This document shows, piece by piece, positions 18,695 through 25,984 of a stretch of 64,000 nucleotides of DNA. The DNA is from Thermoflexus sp. GTDB lineage: Bacteria > Chloroflexota > Anaerolineae > Aggregatilineales > Aggregatilineaceae. Positions within the stretch are counted from its first letter, which is position 1; every line of letters starts with the position of its first letter. The notes under the pieces were generated by a model, which was given only the letters and a program-made list of their open reading frames with translations, searched no databases and was not told the DNA's origin. The position numbers were made by a program, and so were the translations under genes. The stretch lies in the NCBI GenBank assembly GCA_020724465.1, contig DYGX01000017.1, positions 300 to 64,299 of the forward strand. The letters run 5' to 3'.

Positions 18695-18727
18695 TCGCCC
18701 GGCACAGCAGAGAAAGGGCATCCGCCG

Positions 18728-19048
18728 GTGAAAATCCTGGCCCTGGAAATTGAGAATCCCGACGCCTCGCCGGACGACTTCCAGCCGCACCTGATTGCCG
18801 AGGCGCGGCGCGTCTGGGCGCTGTATCTGGAAGGCACGCTGCGCGAGATCTACTTCCGCGCCGATCGCTCGCTGGCTGTGCTGGTGCTGGAATGCGCGGA
18901 TGAAGCGCAGGCCCGCGCCGCGCTGGACTCGCTGCCGCTGGTCCAGGCGGGTTTGATCTCGTTCGAGGTGATCCCGCTCGTCCCGTATCCGGGGCTGGCG
19001 CGGCTGTTCGCGGACGCGCCCTGGCCCCCCGCGCCGAGGCAGTATTGA
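18728..19048 (+). CDS. Small protein of muconolactone isomerase/YciI-like ferredoxin fold
   Basis: 106 aa, starting at GTG 18728 after GAAAGGGCATCCGCCG. The pattern KILALEIEN ... EARRVWALYLEGTLREIYFRADRSLAVLVLECADEAQARAALDSLPLVQAGLISFEVIPL is that of a dimeric alpha/beta-barrel: a first strand, a helix carrying the W-x-L-Y-x-x-G motif, R-x-x-x-x-A-V-L as the middle strand, and a P-L-V-xx-G loop. Such proteins range from isomerases to enzymes of unknown reaction, so the substrate is open. The gene's stop codon overlaps the -35 element of the tRNA-Ser promoter. Confidence 0.75.
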   Translation: MKILALEIENPDASPDDFQPHLIAEARRVWALYLEGTLREIYFRADRSLAVLVLECADEAQARAALDSLPLVQAGLISFEVIPLVPYPGLARLFADAPWPPAPRQY

Positions 19049-19073
19049 CCCACCCCAGGCGCGCCGCTATAAT
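19045..19073 (+). promoter_or_regulatory. Sigma70 promoter of tRNA-Ser
   Basis: TTGACC at 19045-19050, 17-bp spacer, perfect TATAAT at 19068-19073; the start is expected near 19080, six bases before the mature tRNA. Confidence 0.8.
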
Positions 19074-19085
19074 GGCCGTGCGAAC

Positions 19086-19178
19086 GGAGAGGTAGCATAG
19101 TCTGGCCTAATGCGCGCGCCTGGAGAGCGCGTGAGCGGTCATTCCGCTCCGCGGGTTCGAATCCCGCCCTCTCCGCCA
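19086..19178 (+). tRNA. tRNA-Ser (anticodon GGA)
   Basis: Acceptor arms GGAGAGG (19086-19092) and CCTCTCC (19168-19174) pair perfectly; discriminator G at 19175 and encoded CCA at 19176-19178. The anticodon stem CGCGC/GCGCG encloses CTGGAGA, so the anticodon is GGA at 19122-19124, reading UCC and UCU. A long variable arm (GAGCGG...CCGCTC) follows, as in serine tRNAs, and the T arm reads GCGGGTTCGAATCCCGC. Its own promoter lies directly upstream. The next gene starts 68 bases downstream. Confidence 0.97.
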
Positions 19179-19246
19179 GGACGATCCCTCACAACGGCAG
19201 CCGGACCGGCCTGCCGTTTGTGCTTCCCGCGCATCAGGAGACACCG

Positions 19247-19879
19247 ATGATCCCCCTTGAGGTTGCCCGCACGTTCTACGCTGATCGTGACCCGGTGCAC
19301 GACTTCGACCACGTGCTGCGCGTGCTGGTCCTGGCCCGCCGCATCGCCCAGGCCGAAGGCGCAGACCTGGCAATTGTTGAGACAGCGGTGCTGCTGCACG
19401 ATATTCACCGCGTGACGGAAGACGAGGCGGCTCCCGGCGCCGGGCCGGATCACGCGCGGCTGGCTGCGGATCAGGCGCGCACCATCCTGGCCGCGCTCGA
19501 TCCCGCGCCGTCCCCGGCGTTCATTGAAGCCGTGGCCCACGCTATCGCCGCGCACCGCTTTCGCGGCACCGTTGAGCCGCAGACACTGGAAGCCAGATGC
19601 GTGTTCGATGCGGATAAGCTAGACGCGATCGGGGCCATCGGCGTCGCCCGCGCCTATGCCTATGGAGCGCGCAACGGTCAGAAGCTGTGGGGCGAGGTCC
19701 CCGCCGGATACGACGGCGCGAGTCCGGATCACACGCCGCATCACGAGTTTGTCTACAAGCTGGCGCGCATCCCTGACCGGCTGATGACCGAGACGGGGCG
19801 CACCATCGCGCGCGAGCGCGCCGCCTTTATGCGCGCTTTCTTCGAGCGCCTGGCTGCCGAAGTGCACGGAGACGCATAG
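19247..19879 (+). CDS. HD domain phosphohydrolase
   Basis: 210 aa. ATG 19247 follows AGGAGACACCG, better supported than an in-frame codon 27 bases earlier. The metal-binding motif is intact: H in DFDHVLRVLVLAR, the HD pair in AVLLHDIHRV, a later His in VAHAIAAHRFRG and the Asp in VFDADKLDAIGAIGVARAY. This arrangement is that of YedJ/YpgQ-like HD proteins, which hydrolyse nucleotides or other phosphate esters using divalent metal. Cytoplasmic. The true substrate is unknown. Confidence 0.88.
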   Translation: MIPLEVARTFYADRDPVHDFDHVLRVLVLARRIAQAEGADLAIVETAVLLHDIHRVTEDEAAPGAGPDHARLAADQARTILAALDPAPSPAFIEAVAHAIAAHRFRGTVEPQTLEARCVFDADKLDAIGAIGVARAYAYGARNGQKLWGEVPAGYDGASPDHTPHHEFVYKLARIPDRLMTETGRTIARERAAFMRAFFERLAAEVHGDA

Positions 19880-19920
19880 CACAACACCGTCCGGCACCTA
19901 CCAATGGGTGCGGACGGTGG

Positions 19921-19961
19921 AAAAAACAAAAAAACAACGCCCGATCGGGAAGATGGGGCGC
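19921..19961 (-). terminator. Intrinsic terminator of the FmdB-like gene
   Basis: Minus-strand hairpin with arms CGCCCC / GGGCG, followed by TTGTTTTTTTGTTTTTT. A second inverted repeat (ACCGTCCG...CGGACGGT, 19887-19920) lies beyond it. Confidence 0.75.
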
Positions 19962-19987
19962 TGTGTGTCGGTGTGTGAGCGCGAGGA

Positions 19988-20194
19988 TCACTCGCTGTCC
20001 GACGACTTGTCACCCGATGTGCGATGATCGGTGACGTAGAACCCGCTGCCTTTGAACACGATCCCCACCGGGCCGATCAACCGGCGCACCGCACCGCCGC
20101 ACTCCGGGCAGAGCGTGATGGGTGCGTCGTGAAAGTGCTGGGTCCGCTCGAACTGCACCCCACACTCTTCACACCGGTATGAGTACCGAGGCAT
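19988..20194 (-). CDS. FmdB-family zinc ribbon protein
   Basis: 68 aa. ATG 20194 is chosen as AGGAGG lies six bases before it; the GTG just upstream is too close. The protein opens MPRYSYRCEECGVQFE and has a second CxxC in LCPECGGAVRRLIGP, four Cys that form the zinc ribbon of the FmdB/CxxC_CXXC_SSSS family, and ends in an acidic Ser/Asp-rich tail. Family members are small putative regulatory or RNA-associated proteins; first named in the formamide operon but role not settled. Confidence 0.9.
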   Translation of the reverse strand: MPRYSYRCEECGVQFERTQHFHDAPITLCPECGGAVRRLIGPVGIVFKGSGFYVTDHRTSGDKSSDSE

Positions 20195-20308
20195 CACACA
20201 CCTCCTGACACCCTCGTTGCTTCCACCCGCCTATTTTACACCGCTATCGTTAGAGATGAATAAGAGGTCTATCAGAATCTGCCGCACACGGCGCCCGCCG
20301 CCCATCGA

Positions 20309-20337
20309 TTGCAGGATCCCCCTGGGTGCGGTACGAT
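20309..20337 (+). promoter_or_regulatory. Sigma70-like promoter of the LysM/M23 gene
   Basis: TTGCAG, 17-bp spacer, TACGAT; the start is expected near 20344, leaving a 40-nt leader. Confidence 0.5.
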
Positions 20338-20384
20338 CCCCGGCTTCAAGGGGGAGCAGACGGCATGGCAGGGAGTTGCGCGGA

Positions 20385-21899
20385 ATGACGCTCGAACCCG
20401 AAAACCACCCGGATCACGGCGCCAAGAGCGAGCCATCCAGCCTGGACGAACGGCTGCGGCGCGAGGAGCCGCCGGTTTCCGACGACGACACCAGCCCCAG
20501 CCGCCGGCTGGCTGCTGCCCAACACCTGGCCGCCGAAGAACCCCCGCTCGCCGACGGCGACACCCAGCCGCGCCCCGCCGTGCGGGTGTCCGAGCACCTA
20601 CTGGCCGAGGAGCCGCCGGTTTCTGATGAAGACACCAGCCCATCGCGGCCCTCGCGTCCGGCGCTTCCCGCCCCGCCAGCGCCGCGCGGGCCGGGACGGG
20701 TGTTGTGGATCACGGTTTCGCTGGCTGCCATCCTGTTGATCGCCGTCGGGGTGGGCATCATCGTGAATGCGGCGCTGTCGGAGCCGGCTCCGCCCGCCGC
20801 GCCGACAGAAGCGGCAGCCGCCGTCACGCCAACCGGAACCGACGCCCCCCTGGCCGTTCGCGAGGTGGCGACCGCCGCGCCCACACCGGCCGCCAGCGCG
20901 ACCCCCGCCGCCGTTGCTCAGGCCGGGGTCGAAACCGGGACGGTGCCTGCCCCGCTGGTCCTGCCGACGGCTGCCGCAGACGAGATCGCCGCCGCGCTGC
21001 TGACGCCCGCCGCCAGCCAGCCGCAGACGCGCGTCATCCGGCGCGACGCGGCGCCCTTCACCGTCCGCCCGGACAACAAGCGCGCCGGGGTGATCGTGTA
21101 CACCGTTCAGCCCGGCGACACGCTCGAATCGATCACCAGGCAATTTGGCCTCAAGGACCATTACACCCTGATCTGGTCGAACAGCTCCAACAAACTCGCC
21201 GAGCTGGCCCCCGGCACGCAGATCAACATCCTGCCGGAAGACGGGGTGTACCACGAGGTGACCGAGGAAATCACCATCCGGGAGCTGGCCGAGAAATACG
21301 GCGTCGATCCCTACGACATCATCGACTCGGAATACAACGAAACGCTGTTCGGCTCCGTGCCGGATACGCGCCTGCCGAAAGGGCTGTGGGTCGTGGTGCC
21401 CGGCGGCGAAGGCGAGCGCTTCAACGCCCGAATCGCCGGCGCCGGGACCTTCACCGAGGGCGGCACGGCGGGCGGCCTGCTGAGCGGGACCTACTCACTG
21501 TGGGGCTGCACCGCCAACCTGGAAGGCGGGACCGAGCCGTACAACCGCCCGCTGACCGGCTACACCTGGATGCGCGGCTTCATCCCCGGCTATCACGACG
21601 GGGTCGACCTGGCCGGGCGGCCCGACCAGCCGGTGATGGCGGCGGGGGCAGGGACCGTGGTCTACGCGGGGTGGAACAACAATGGCTACGGGCGTGTGGT
21701 GGTCATCGCGCACAGCGCGTCGTTCAGCCTGTACGGGCACCTCAATTCGATCAATGTGCGCTGCGGGCAGTACGTCTCGCAGGGCACGGTGATCGGAGGG
21801 ATGGGCAACACCGGCAACAGCTCCGGCACGCATCTCCATTTCGAGGTTCGCGACGTCGATTTCAACCCGGTCAACCCGCAGAACTATGTCGGCTTCTGA
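20385..21899 (+). CDS. Membrane-anchored peptidase with LysM and M23 domains and N-terminal 24-aa repeats
   Basis: 504 aa. The cytoplasmic N-terminus holds three copies of a 24-residue unit beginning EEPP(V/L)(S/A)D at residues 27, 51 and 75. One membrane helix follows (ITVSLAAILLIAVGVGIIV, about 109-127), then an Ala/Thr/Pro-rich linker, then a LysM module (VIVYTVQPGDTLESITRQFGL) that binds glycan, a second degenerate LysM-like stretch (TIRELAEKYGVDPYDII) and a C-terminal M23 domain. The zinc motifs are complete: YHDGVDLAGR, SLYGHLNSI and GTHLHFEVRD. It should cut peptidoglycan cross-links outside the membrane. Its end overlaps the next gene by 14 bases. Confidence 0.92.
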   Translation: MTLEPENHPDHGAKSEPSSLDERLRREEPPVSDDDTSPSRRLAAAQHLAAEEPPLADGDTQPRPAVRVSEHLLAEEPPVSDEDTSPSRPSRPALPAPPAPRGPGRVLWITVSLAAILLIAVGVGIIVNAALSEPAPPAAPTEAAAAVTPTGTDAPLAVREVATAAPTPAASATPAAVAQAGVETGTVPAPLVLPTAAADEIAAALLTPAASQPQTRVIRRDAAPFTVRPDNKRAGVIVYTVQPGDTLESITRQFGLKDHYTLIWSNSSNKLAELAPGTQINILPEDGVYHEVTEEITIRELAEKYGVDPYDIIDSEYNETLFGSVPDTRLPKGLWVVVPGGEGERFNARIAGAGTFTEGGTAGGLLSGTYSLWGCTANLEGGTEPYNRPLTGYTWMRGFIPGYHDGVDLAGRPDQPVMAAGAGTVVYAGWNNNGYGRVVVIAHSASFSLYGHLNSINVRCGQYVSQGTVIGGMGNTGNSSGTHLHFEVRDVDFNPVNPQNYVGF

Positions 21900-22911
21900 C
21901 GAGCGTACCGAGGTCGCCGATGACCGCGCCCGGTGGCCGGTCATCGGGCACGGGTGGGCCGTGGACCACCTGGCCCGCGCCCTGCGCCACGGGCGCGCCC
22001 GCCACGCGTACCTGTTCGCCGGGCCGGGGCGCATCGGCAAAACCCGGCTGGCGCTGGCTTTCGCGGCGGCGCTCAACTGCACCGGGCCGGAGCCGCCCTG
22101 CGGAGAGTGCCGCGCCTGCAAGCTGACCCTCAAACGCGCGCACCCGGACGTGATGATCCTGGAAGCGGCGCGGGAAGGCGGCACGCTGAAGATCGACGAG
22201 GTGCGCGATCTCCAGCAGATCCTGGCGCTGCGGCCCTACGAGGCGCGCTATCGCGTGGCGATCCTGCGCAACTTTCACCAGGCCACCCCGGCAGCCGAAG
22301 ATGCCCTGCTGAAAACCCTCGAAGAACCCGCGCCCAGCACCGTCCTGCTGATCACCGCGGACAGCACCGACCGCCTGCTGCCCACCATCGTCTCGCGCTG
22401 CCAGACGCTGCATCTGCGCCCGCTGCCCATCGAGACGGTGCGCGCCGCGCTGGAACGCGAGCGGGGCGTCGATCCCGCCATGGCCCGCGAGCTGGCCCAA
22501 CTTTCCGGCGGGCGCATCGGGTGGGCGTTGGCGGCGTGCGAAGACCCCGCCGAACGCGCTACCCGCGACGAGGCGATCACGCTGCTGATCACGGCGCTGC
22601 AGGGCACGCGCCACGAGCGGTTCGCCCTGGTCGAGCGGCTCGCCAACGACAAGCCCGCGCTGCTAATCTGGCTTGGCTACTGGCTGGGCTTCTGGCGCGA
22701 CGTGCTGCTAGCGGCGTGCAACAGCCGCGCCCCGCTCACCAACATCGACCACGACGACACCATTCGCGACCTGGCCGCCCGCGCCGGGCACGAGGCCGCG
22801 CTCCGCGCCCTGGACGCGACCCGGCGGACGATCAGCGCGCTGGACCGCAACGTCAACATCCGGCTGGCGCTGGAAGTGTTGATGCTCGACTATCCGCCTG
22901 CGCACGCCTGA
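21886..22911 (+). CDS. holB: DNA polymerase III subunit delta prime
   Basis: 341 aa. AAA+ clamp-loader subunit. The P-loop-like segment is LFAGPGRIGKTRLALAFA; the zinc-binding Cys cluster is CGECRACKLT, after an earlier Cys (NCTGPEPPC). The delta-prime signature is seen in FHQATPAAEDALLKTLEEPAPSTVLLIT and the sensor SRCQTLHLRPL (SRC motif). A C-terminal collar region follows. It helps open and load the beta clamp. The gene overlaps the peptidase by 14 bases and sits next to the origin, convergent with dnaA. Confidence 0.92.
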   Translation: MSASDERTEVADDRARWPVIGHGWAVDHLARALRHGRARHAYLFAGPGRIGKTRLALAFAAALNCTGPEPPCGECRACKLTLKRAHPDVMILEAAREGGTLKIDEVRDLQQILALRPYEARYRVAILRNFHQATPAAEDALLKTLEEPAPSTVLLITADSTDRLLPTIVSRCQTLHLRPLPIETVRAALERERGVDPAMARELAQLSGGRIGWALAACEDPAERATRDEAITLLITALQGTRHERFALVERLANDKPALLIWLGYWLGFWRDVLLAACNSRAPLTNIDHDDTIRDLAARAGHEAALRALDATRRTISALDRNVNIRLALEVLMLDYPPAHA

Positions 22912-23051
22912 TCGGCCTTCCGCGCCGGTTATCAACACCGCGCCCCAGGATCAGATCCCTCATGACGAGTTTCTTTTTTAGAATAGTCGAAGCAGTAGGG
23001 CGTGTGGACATGTTGAAAAGCTCGCGCCAGATGCGTGCCCGGCATGACCCG

Positions 23052-23063
23052 CCAGATATGGGG
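23052..23063 (+). repeat. CCAGATATGGGG element 1
   Basis: GCCAGATATGGGGC; the reverse complement of the core occurs at 23445-23459 (GCCCCCATATCTGGC). A further copy of the C-rich form (CCCCCAGATAT) is at 23266-23276 and a looser one (CGATATATGGGGG) at 23628-23640. Confidence 0.6.
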
Positions 23064-23148
23064 CCGTATATATGGCCGGGGTGCATCGGATCGGCACCCA
23101 CATCTACCCCCCACCGCGACTAGCCTCGCAAAATGACCTCCGCTAGCT

Positions 23149-23170
23149 TGTCGACAGCCCCTGTCGACAA
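23149..23170. repeat. Perfect inverted pair of TTGTCGACAG boxes
   Basis: TTGTCGACAG, a 2-3 base spacer of C, CTGTCGACAA. It joins directly the first composite module. Confidence 0.7.
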
Positions 23171-23190
23171 CCGGCAGCGGTTATCCACAG
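23161..23190 (+). repeat. oriC composite module A
   Basis: CTGTCGACAA, ten GC-rich bases, TTATCCACAG. The same 10+10+10 layout recurs at 23316 and 23511. Confidence 0.75.
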
Positions 23191-23265
23191 TGTTGACAGC
23201 CAGCGATCGGATGCTTGCGGGCGCTTTGGCGGGCCGCCGCTATATCGGTCCGTACGGCGCTACTA

Positions 23266-23276
23266 CCCCCAGATAT
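23266..23276 (+). repeat. CCCCCAGATAT element 2
   Basis: CCCCCAGATAT followed by CGG; identical 11-mer at 39776-39786 and, inverted, at 25691-25701. Confidence 0.6.
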
Positions 23277-23315
23277 CGGATCGCGCGGGCGGGGCCTGCC
23301 CGCGCTGCGCACAGC

Positions 23316-23345
23316 TTGTCAACAGCCTGCGGTGGCTATCCACAC
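23316..23345 (+). repeat. oriC composite module B
   Basis: TTGTCAACAG, ten GC-rich bases, CTATCCACAC. Same layout as module A, with each box one or two bases off consensus. Confidence 0.7.
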
Positions 23346-23444
23346 CCGCTGCGCACAGCGTGCACCGGCGAGGAATCTGCGCGCTGGTCGCGCCGCGCGC
23401 TGCGGCGCGAGCGGCCCTGTATGCGGGCGCAGCGCGATGATTCG

Positions 23445-23459
23445 GCCCCCATATCTGGC
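23445..23459 (-). repeat. CCAGATATGGGG element 3 (inverted)
   Basis: Reads GCCAGATATGGGGGC on the minus strand, matching element 1 over 13 bases. Confidence 0.6.
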
Positions 23460-23510
23460 GCAGGGCGCCGTGTGCGGCGCGGCATGTTAAAACAACGGGC
23501 AGCGATAGCG

Positions 23511-23540
23511 CTGTCGACAAAGCGGGCGGGTTATCCACAG
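23511..23540 (+). repeat. oriC composite module C
   Basis: CTGTCGACAA, ten GC-rich bases, TTATCCACAG. Both boxes are identical to those of module A while the spacer differs. Confidence 0.75.
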
Positions 23541-23585
23541 AGAGGCTGGCGCGTGCGAACTGACCGGCGCAGGGTCATCCGCCGG

Positions 23586-23620
23586 AAAAACTAACGCCGC
23601 GCGGGGTTGGACGCGGCGCG
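23586..23620 (-). terminator. Intrinsic terminator of dnaA
   Basis: Minus-strand hairpin with arms CGCCGCG / CGCGGCG followed by TTAGTTTTTC, about 50 bases after the dnaA stop. Confidence 0.75.
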
Positions 23621-23667
23621 GCGGAGGCGATATATGGGGGATGGGGAATCCGATATGCAACCCGGGG

Positions 23668-25317
23668 TCAGTTCGGCATGTGGTAGAGCTGCTGGCGGAT
23701 AAGGTTGAGTTCCTGGCGCAGCGATTCGTCGAGCGCGATCTCCCCGGCGATCTTCTGGTAGCCGTGCAGGATGGTGCTGTGGTTGCGCCCGCCCAGCGCC
23801 TCACCGATCTGAGGCAGCGAGGCGTCGGTTTCCTCGCGGGCCAGATACATCGCGATCTGGCGCGCCCGGACGACCTCTTTGGTGCGGCGCTTGCTGAGCA
23901 GATCGTCGAGCGAAAGCTGGTGGTAGGTGGCGGTCGCCTTCAACACATCGGCGACGTTGGTCTTGCGGCGTTTGGGCGGCGTCGCGGTGCGCTGCAGGGC
24001 CTGCGCGACCAGGGCTTCGGTCAGCGGCTGCCTGGTGAGCGTGGCGCGCGCCGTAACCTGGGTGAGCAGCCCTTCCAGCTCGTGGACGTTGCTCGCTTCG
24101 TGCCGCGCGATAGCCTCGGCGACGGCTGCAGGCAGCGCAATCCCCTGCTGGGCGGACTTGGCCTGAACGATCTTCAGGCGCGTTTCGTAGTCCGGCGGTT
24201 GCAGATCGGCCAGCAGCCCGCCTTCAAGCCGCGCCCGCAGCCGCACGTCGAGGCCGGGGATGTCGCGCGGCTGCGCGTGGCAGGCAACCACGATCTGCCC
24301 GTGATTGGCGTAGATAGCGTTGAAGGTGTGGAAGAACTCCTCTTCGGTGCTGGTCTTGCCGGCCAGGAAGTGGAAGTCGTCGAGCAAGAGGACTTCGGCG
24401 CCCCGGTGCCTGGCGCGGAACTCGTCCATCGTCTTGGCGCGGATGGCCGCGACCAGCTCGTTGGTAAAGGCTTCGGCGGTGAGGTAGATCACCTGGCGCC
24501 CTGCCGCCGCGCAGGCCTGACCGATGGCGTTCAGCAGGTGCGTCTTGCCCAGCCCGACATCGCCGTAGATCACCAGCGGGTTGTACTTCGGCTCGGCGCT
24601 CTCGGCGACGGCCTGCGCCGCCATCCACGCGAACTGGTTGCCCGGCCCGGTCACGAACGACGCGAAGGTATAGCGGCGGTCGAGCCTGGGCATCTCCAGC
24701 GGCGGCAGCGGGCCGGGATGGCTGCGGCGAATCTCGTTGAAGCGCGGGTCCCACTCCGAATAGTCCGGCTCGGCGGCGCGCGCCGGCGCCACCGGCCCCG
24801 GGGCGGAAACCGGATCGGCCGCAGCGGTCGGGGTCGCCGCTGGATCGGTTGCGGCGGGGCGCTTGGTGCGGATCCGGCGCTTGGGACGCGGCACGGCGGG
24901 GCTGGTCGGGCGTGCCGGCGCACGATCCGCCGCCGCCGTCCCGGTTTTGCTCACCACGCGAGCGGCCGGGTCCGGCGCTTCGCTGGCGACCGGGGTCGCT
25001 TCGGCGGCTTCGCCGGCAGGTTCGGCGAAGAGCGGGCCGGTCTCAGGCAGGTCGGGGTGTTTGCGGTTGGGCAGGAAGACCACGAAATTGACCTGGGCCG
25101 TCTGGCCGTAGATGGTCGAGAGCGTCTGCGTAATGAGATGTTTGAGGTGCCTGTCCAGCCAGTCTTTCGCGTAGGCGTGCCGCACCCGGATGGTAAAGAG
25201 ACCCTCGTCATAGGCCAGCAGCTCCGAGCCTTTCAACCAGGTGTCGAAGGTCGCGCGGTTGAGCTGAAGTTGAAGCTGGCCGAGCGTGGCCTGCCATGCC
25301 TGTTTCGGTTCGAGCAT
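23668..25317 (-). CDS. dnaA: Chromosomal replication initiator DnaA
   Basis: 549 aa. ATG 25317 (MLEPKQAWQATLGQLQLQL) gives the usual N-terminal domain I, including FDTWLKGS; a start 117 bases upstream would add unmatched residues. Domain II is a long Ala/Pro-rich linker (about residues 110-215). Domain III has Walker A YGDVGLGKTHLLNAIG, where GGVGLGKT is more usual, Walker B LLLDDFHFLAGK, and the helical initiator segment. Domain IV ends with the DNA-binding helix-turn-helix and the signature GEALGGRNHSTILHGYQKI, where GGRDHTTVLH is standard. It opens the origin lying downstream of its own gene. A terminator separates it from the box cluster. Confidence 0.95.
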   Translation of the reverse strand: MLEPKQAWQATLGQLQLQLNRATFDTWLKGSELLAYDEGLFTIRVRHAYAKDWLDRHLKHLITQTLSTIYGQTAQVNFVVFLPNRKHPDLPETGPLFAEPAGEAAEATPVASEAPDPAARVVSKTGTAAADRAPARPTSPAVPRPKRRIRTKRPAATDPAATPTAAADPVSAPGPVAPARAAEPDYSEWDPRFNEIRRSHPGPLPPLEMPRLDRRYTFASFVTGPGNQFAWMAAQAVAESAEPKYNPLVIYGDVGLGKTHLLNAIGQACAAAGRQVIYLTAEAFTNELVAAIRAKTMDEFRARHRGAEVLLLDDFHFLAGKTSTEEEFFHTFNAIYANHGQIVVACHAQPRDIPGLDVRLRARLEGGLLADLQPPDYETRLKIVQAKSAQQGIALPAAVAEAIARHEASNVHELEGLLTQVTARATLTRQPLTEALVAQALQRTATPPKRRKTNVADVLKATATYHQLSLDDLLSKRRTKEVVRARQIAMYLAREETDASLPQIGEALGGRNHSTILHGYQKIAGEIALDESLRQELNLIRQQLYHMPN

Positions 25318-25690
25318 CTGAGCGCGTCCTGCTTCCCGTGCGATCGATTGGCCTGTCGACGGCGACAAAAAGCCCCCAGAGACACCGTCGAAGGGTGCAC
25401 TACGGCAGTCATTTATCCCGTTGAACTGCTGCAATGTTTGCGATAGTCGGAGCAGCGGCGCGAGTGGGGCCGGTTGAAATTGTGGGTTTGCATCCGGTTG
25501 CTGGCCGATGCTGGCTCCGACTGGAGTACCCCGATTCTACTCGATGAAGGGCCAGAAATTCAATCGGAATCGGGCTTTGAACCTTAAAGAATTCGTTTTT
25601 TTAAGATTCGCGAGAGTCGATTCCAGGTTTGAATCTAGCAAGTGCTGAAAGCCTGTAGAGTCGCACAGAGTCACACTGAACCTAAACGCC

Positions 25691-25701
25691 ATATCTGGGG
25701 G
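25691..25701 (-). repeat. CCCCCAGATAT element 4 (inverted), upstream of dnaA
   Basis: CCATATCTGGGGG on the plus strand; the extended minus reading CCCCCAGATATGGCG joins both forms of the element. Confidence 0.6.
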
Positions 25702-25925
25702 TGAAGCGCGGCGGGATGGTGAATTTGTTGGGGAATGCGGGTTATGTGGGAAAAATCGGGCTTATCCCACCTTAAAATTCACGGCCCGAGTCAAAACTTT
25801 AAGGTTTGAATTTTTTATACCGCGTCGTGAATCTGGCGGGCGCGCGCCGGCGCCGGAGTGTGTTTTTGAGGGAATCAGCGCCGGGATTTGGGATTCTTTT
25901 GCGCCGGTGCGGACCCCGTCAATCA

Positions 25926-25953
25926 CCAACCCGGAGGCCTGGCTCCGGGTTGG
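25926..25953 (-). terminator. GC-rich stem-loop after the hypothetical gene
   Basis: Perfect 11-bp arms CCAACCCGGAG / CTCCGGGTTGG with a 6-nt loop, 31 bases past the stop of the leftward gene at 25985. No clear T run follows, so termination is uncertain. Confidence 0.45.
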
Positions 25954-25984
25954 CGATCTGCCAGGGTAATTCGTTTGGCTCCGG

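Larger units (their letters stand above)
22912..23640. other. Replication origin region (oriC) downstream of dnaA
   Basis: A 750-bp non-coding interval between holB and dnaA holding many DnaA-type boxes. Perfect TTATCCACA boxes lie at 23181-23189 and 23531-23539; near matches are CTATCCACA 23336-23344 and TTATCAACA 22929-22937. TTGTCGACA or TTGTCAACA boxes are at 23149, 23162 (reverse), 23316 and 23512 (reverse). An AT-rich stretch TTTCTTTTTTAGAATAG lies at 22971-22986 and may unwind. Three 30-bp composite modules and several CCAGATAT elements are listed separately. dnaN is not adjacent. Confidence 0.85.
25318..25984. other. AT-rich region upstream of dnaA, possible second origin segment and dnaA promoter
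   Basis: 667 bases without a supported gene. It is much richer in A+T than its surroundings, especially at 25545-25640 and 25735-25830. Related sequences recur: TTTGAACCTTAAAG near 25575, AGGTTTGAATC near 25629, CCTTAAAATTC near 25771 and CTTTAAGGTTTGAATT near 25798. A CACCCCCAGATATGGC element (minus strand) lies at 25688-25703. Loose DnaA-like boxes are TTATCCCAC at 25762. A GC stem-loop is at 25926-25953. The segment probably contains the dnaA promoter and may bind DnaA or unwind. Confidence 0.5.

Noticed and set aside
23133-23594. 153-codon plus-strand frame in the dnaA-holB gap
   Set aside because: Its codons are made of DnaA boxes and GC spacers, there is no ribosome-binding site, and it lies within the origin.
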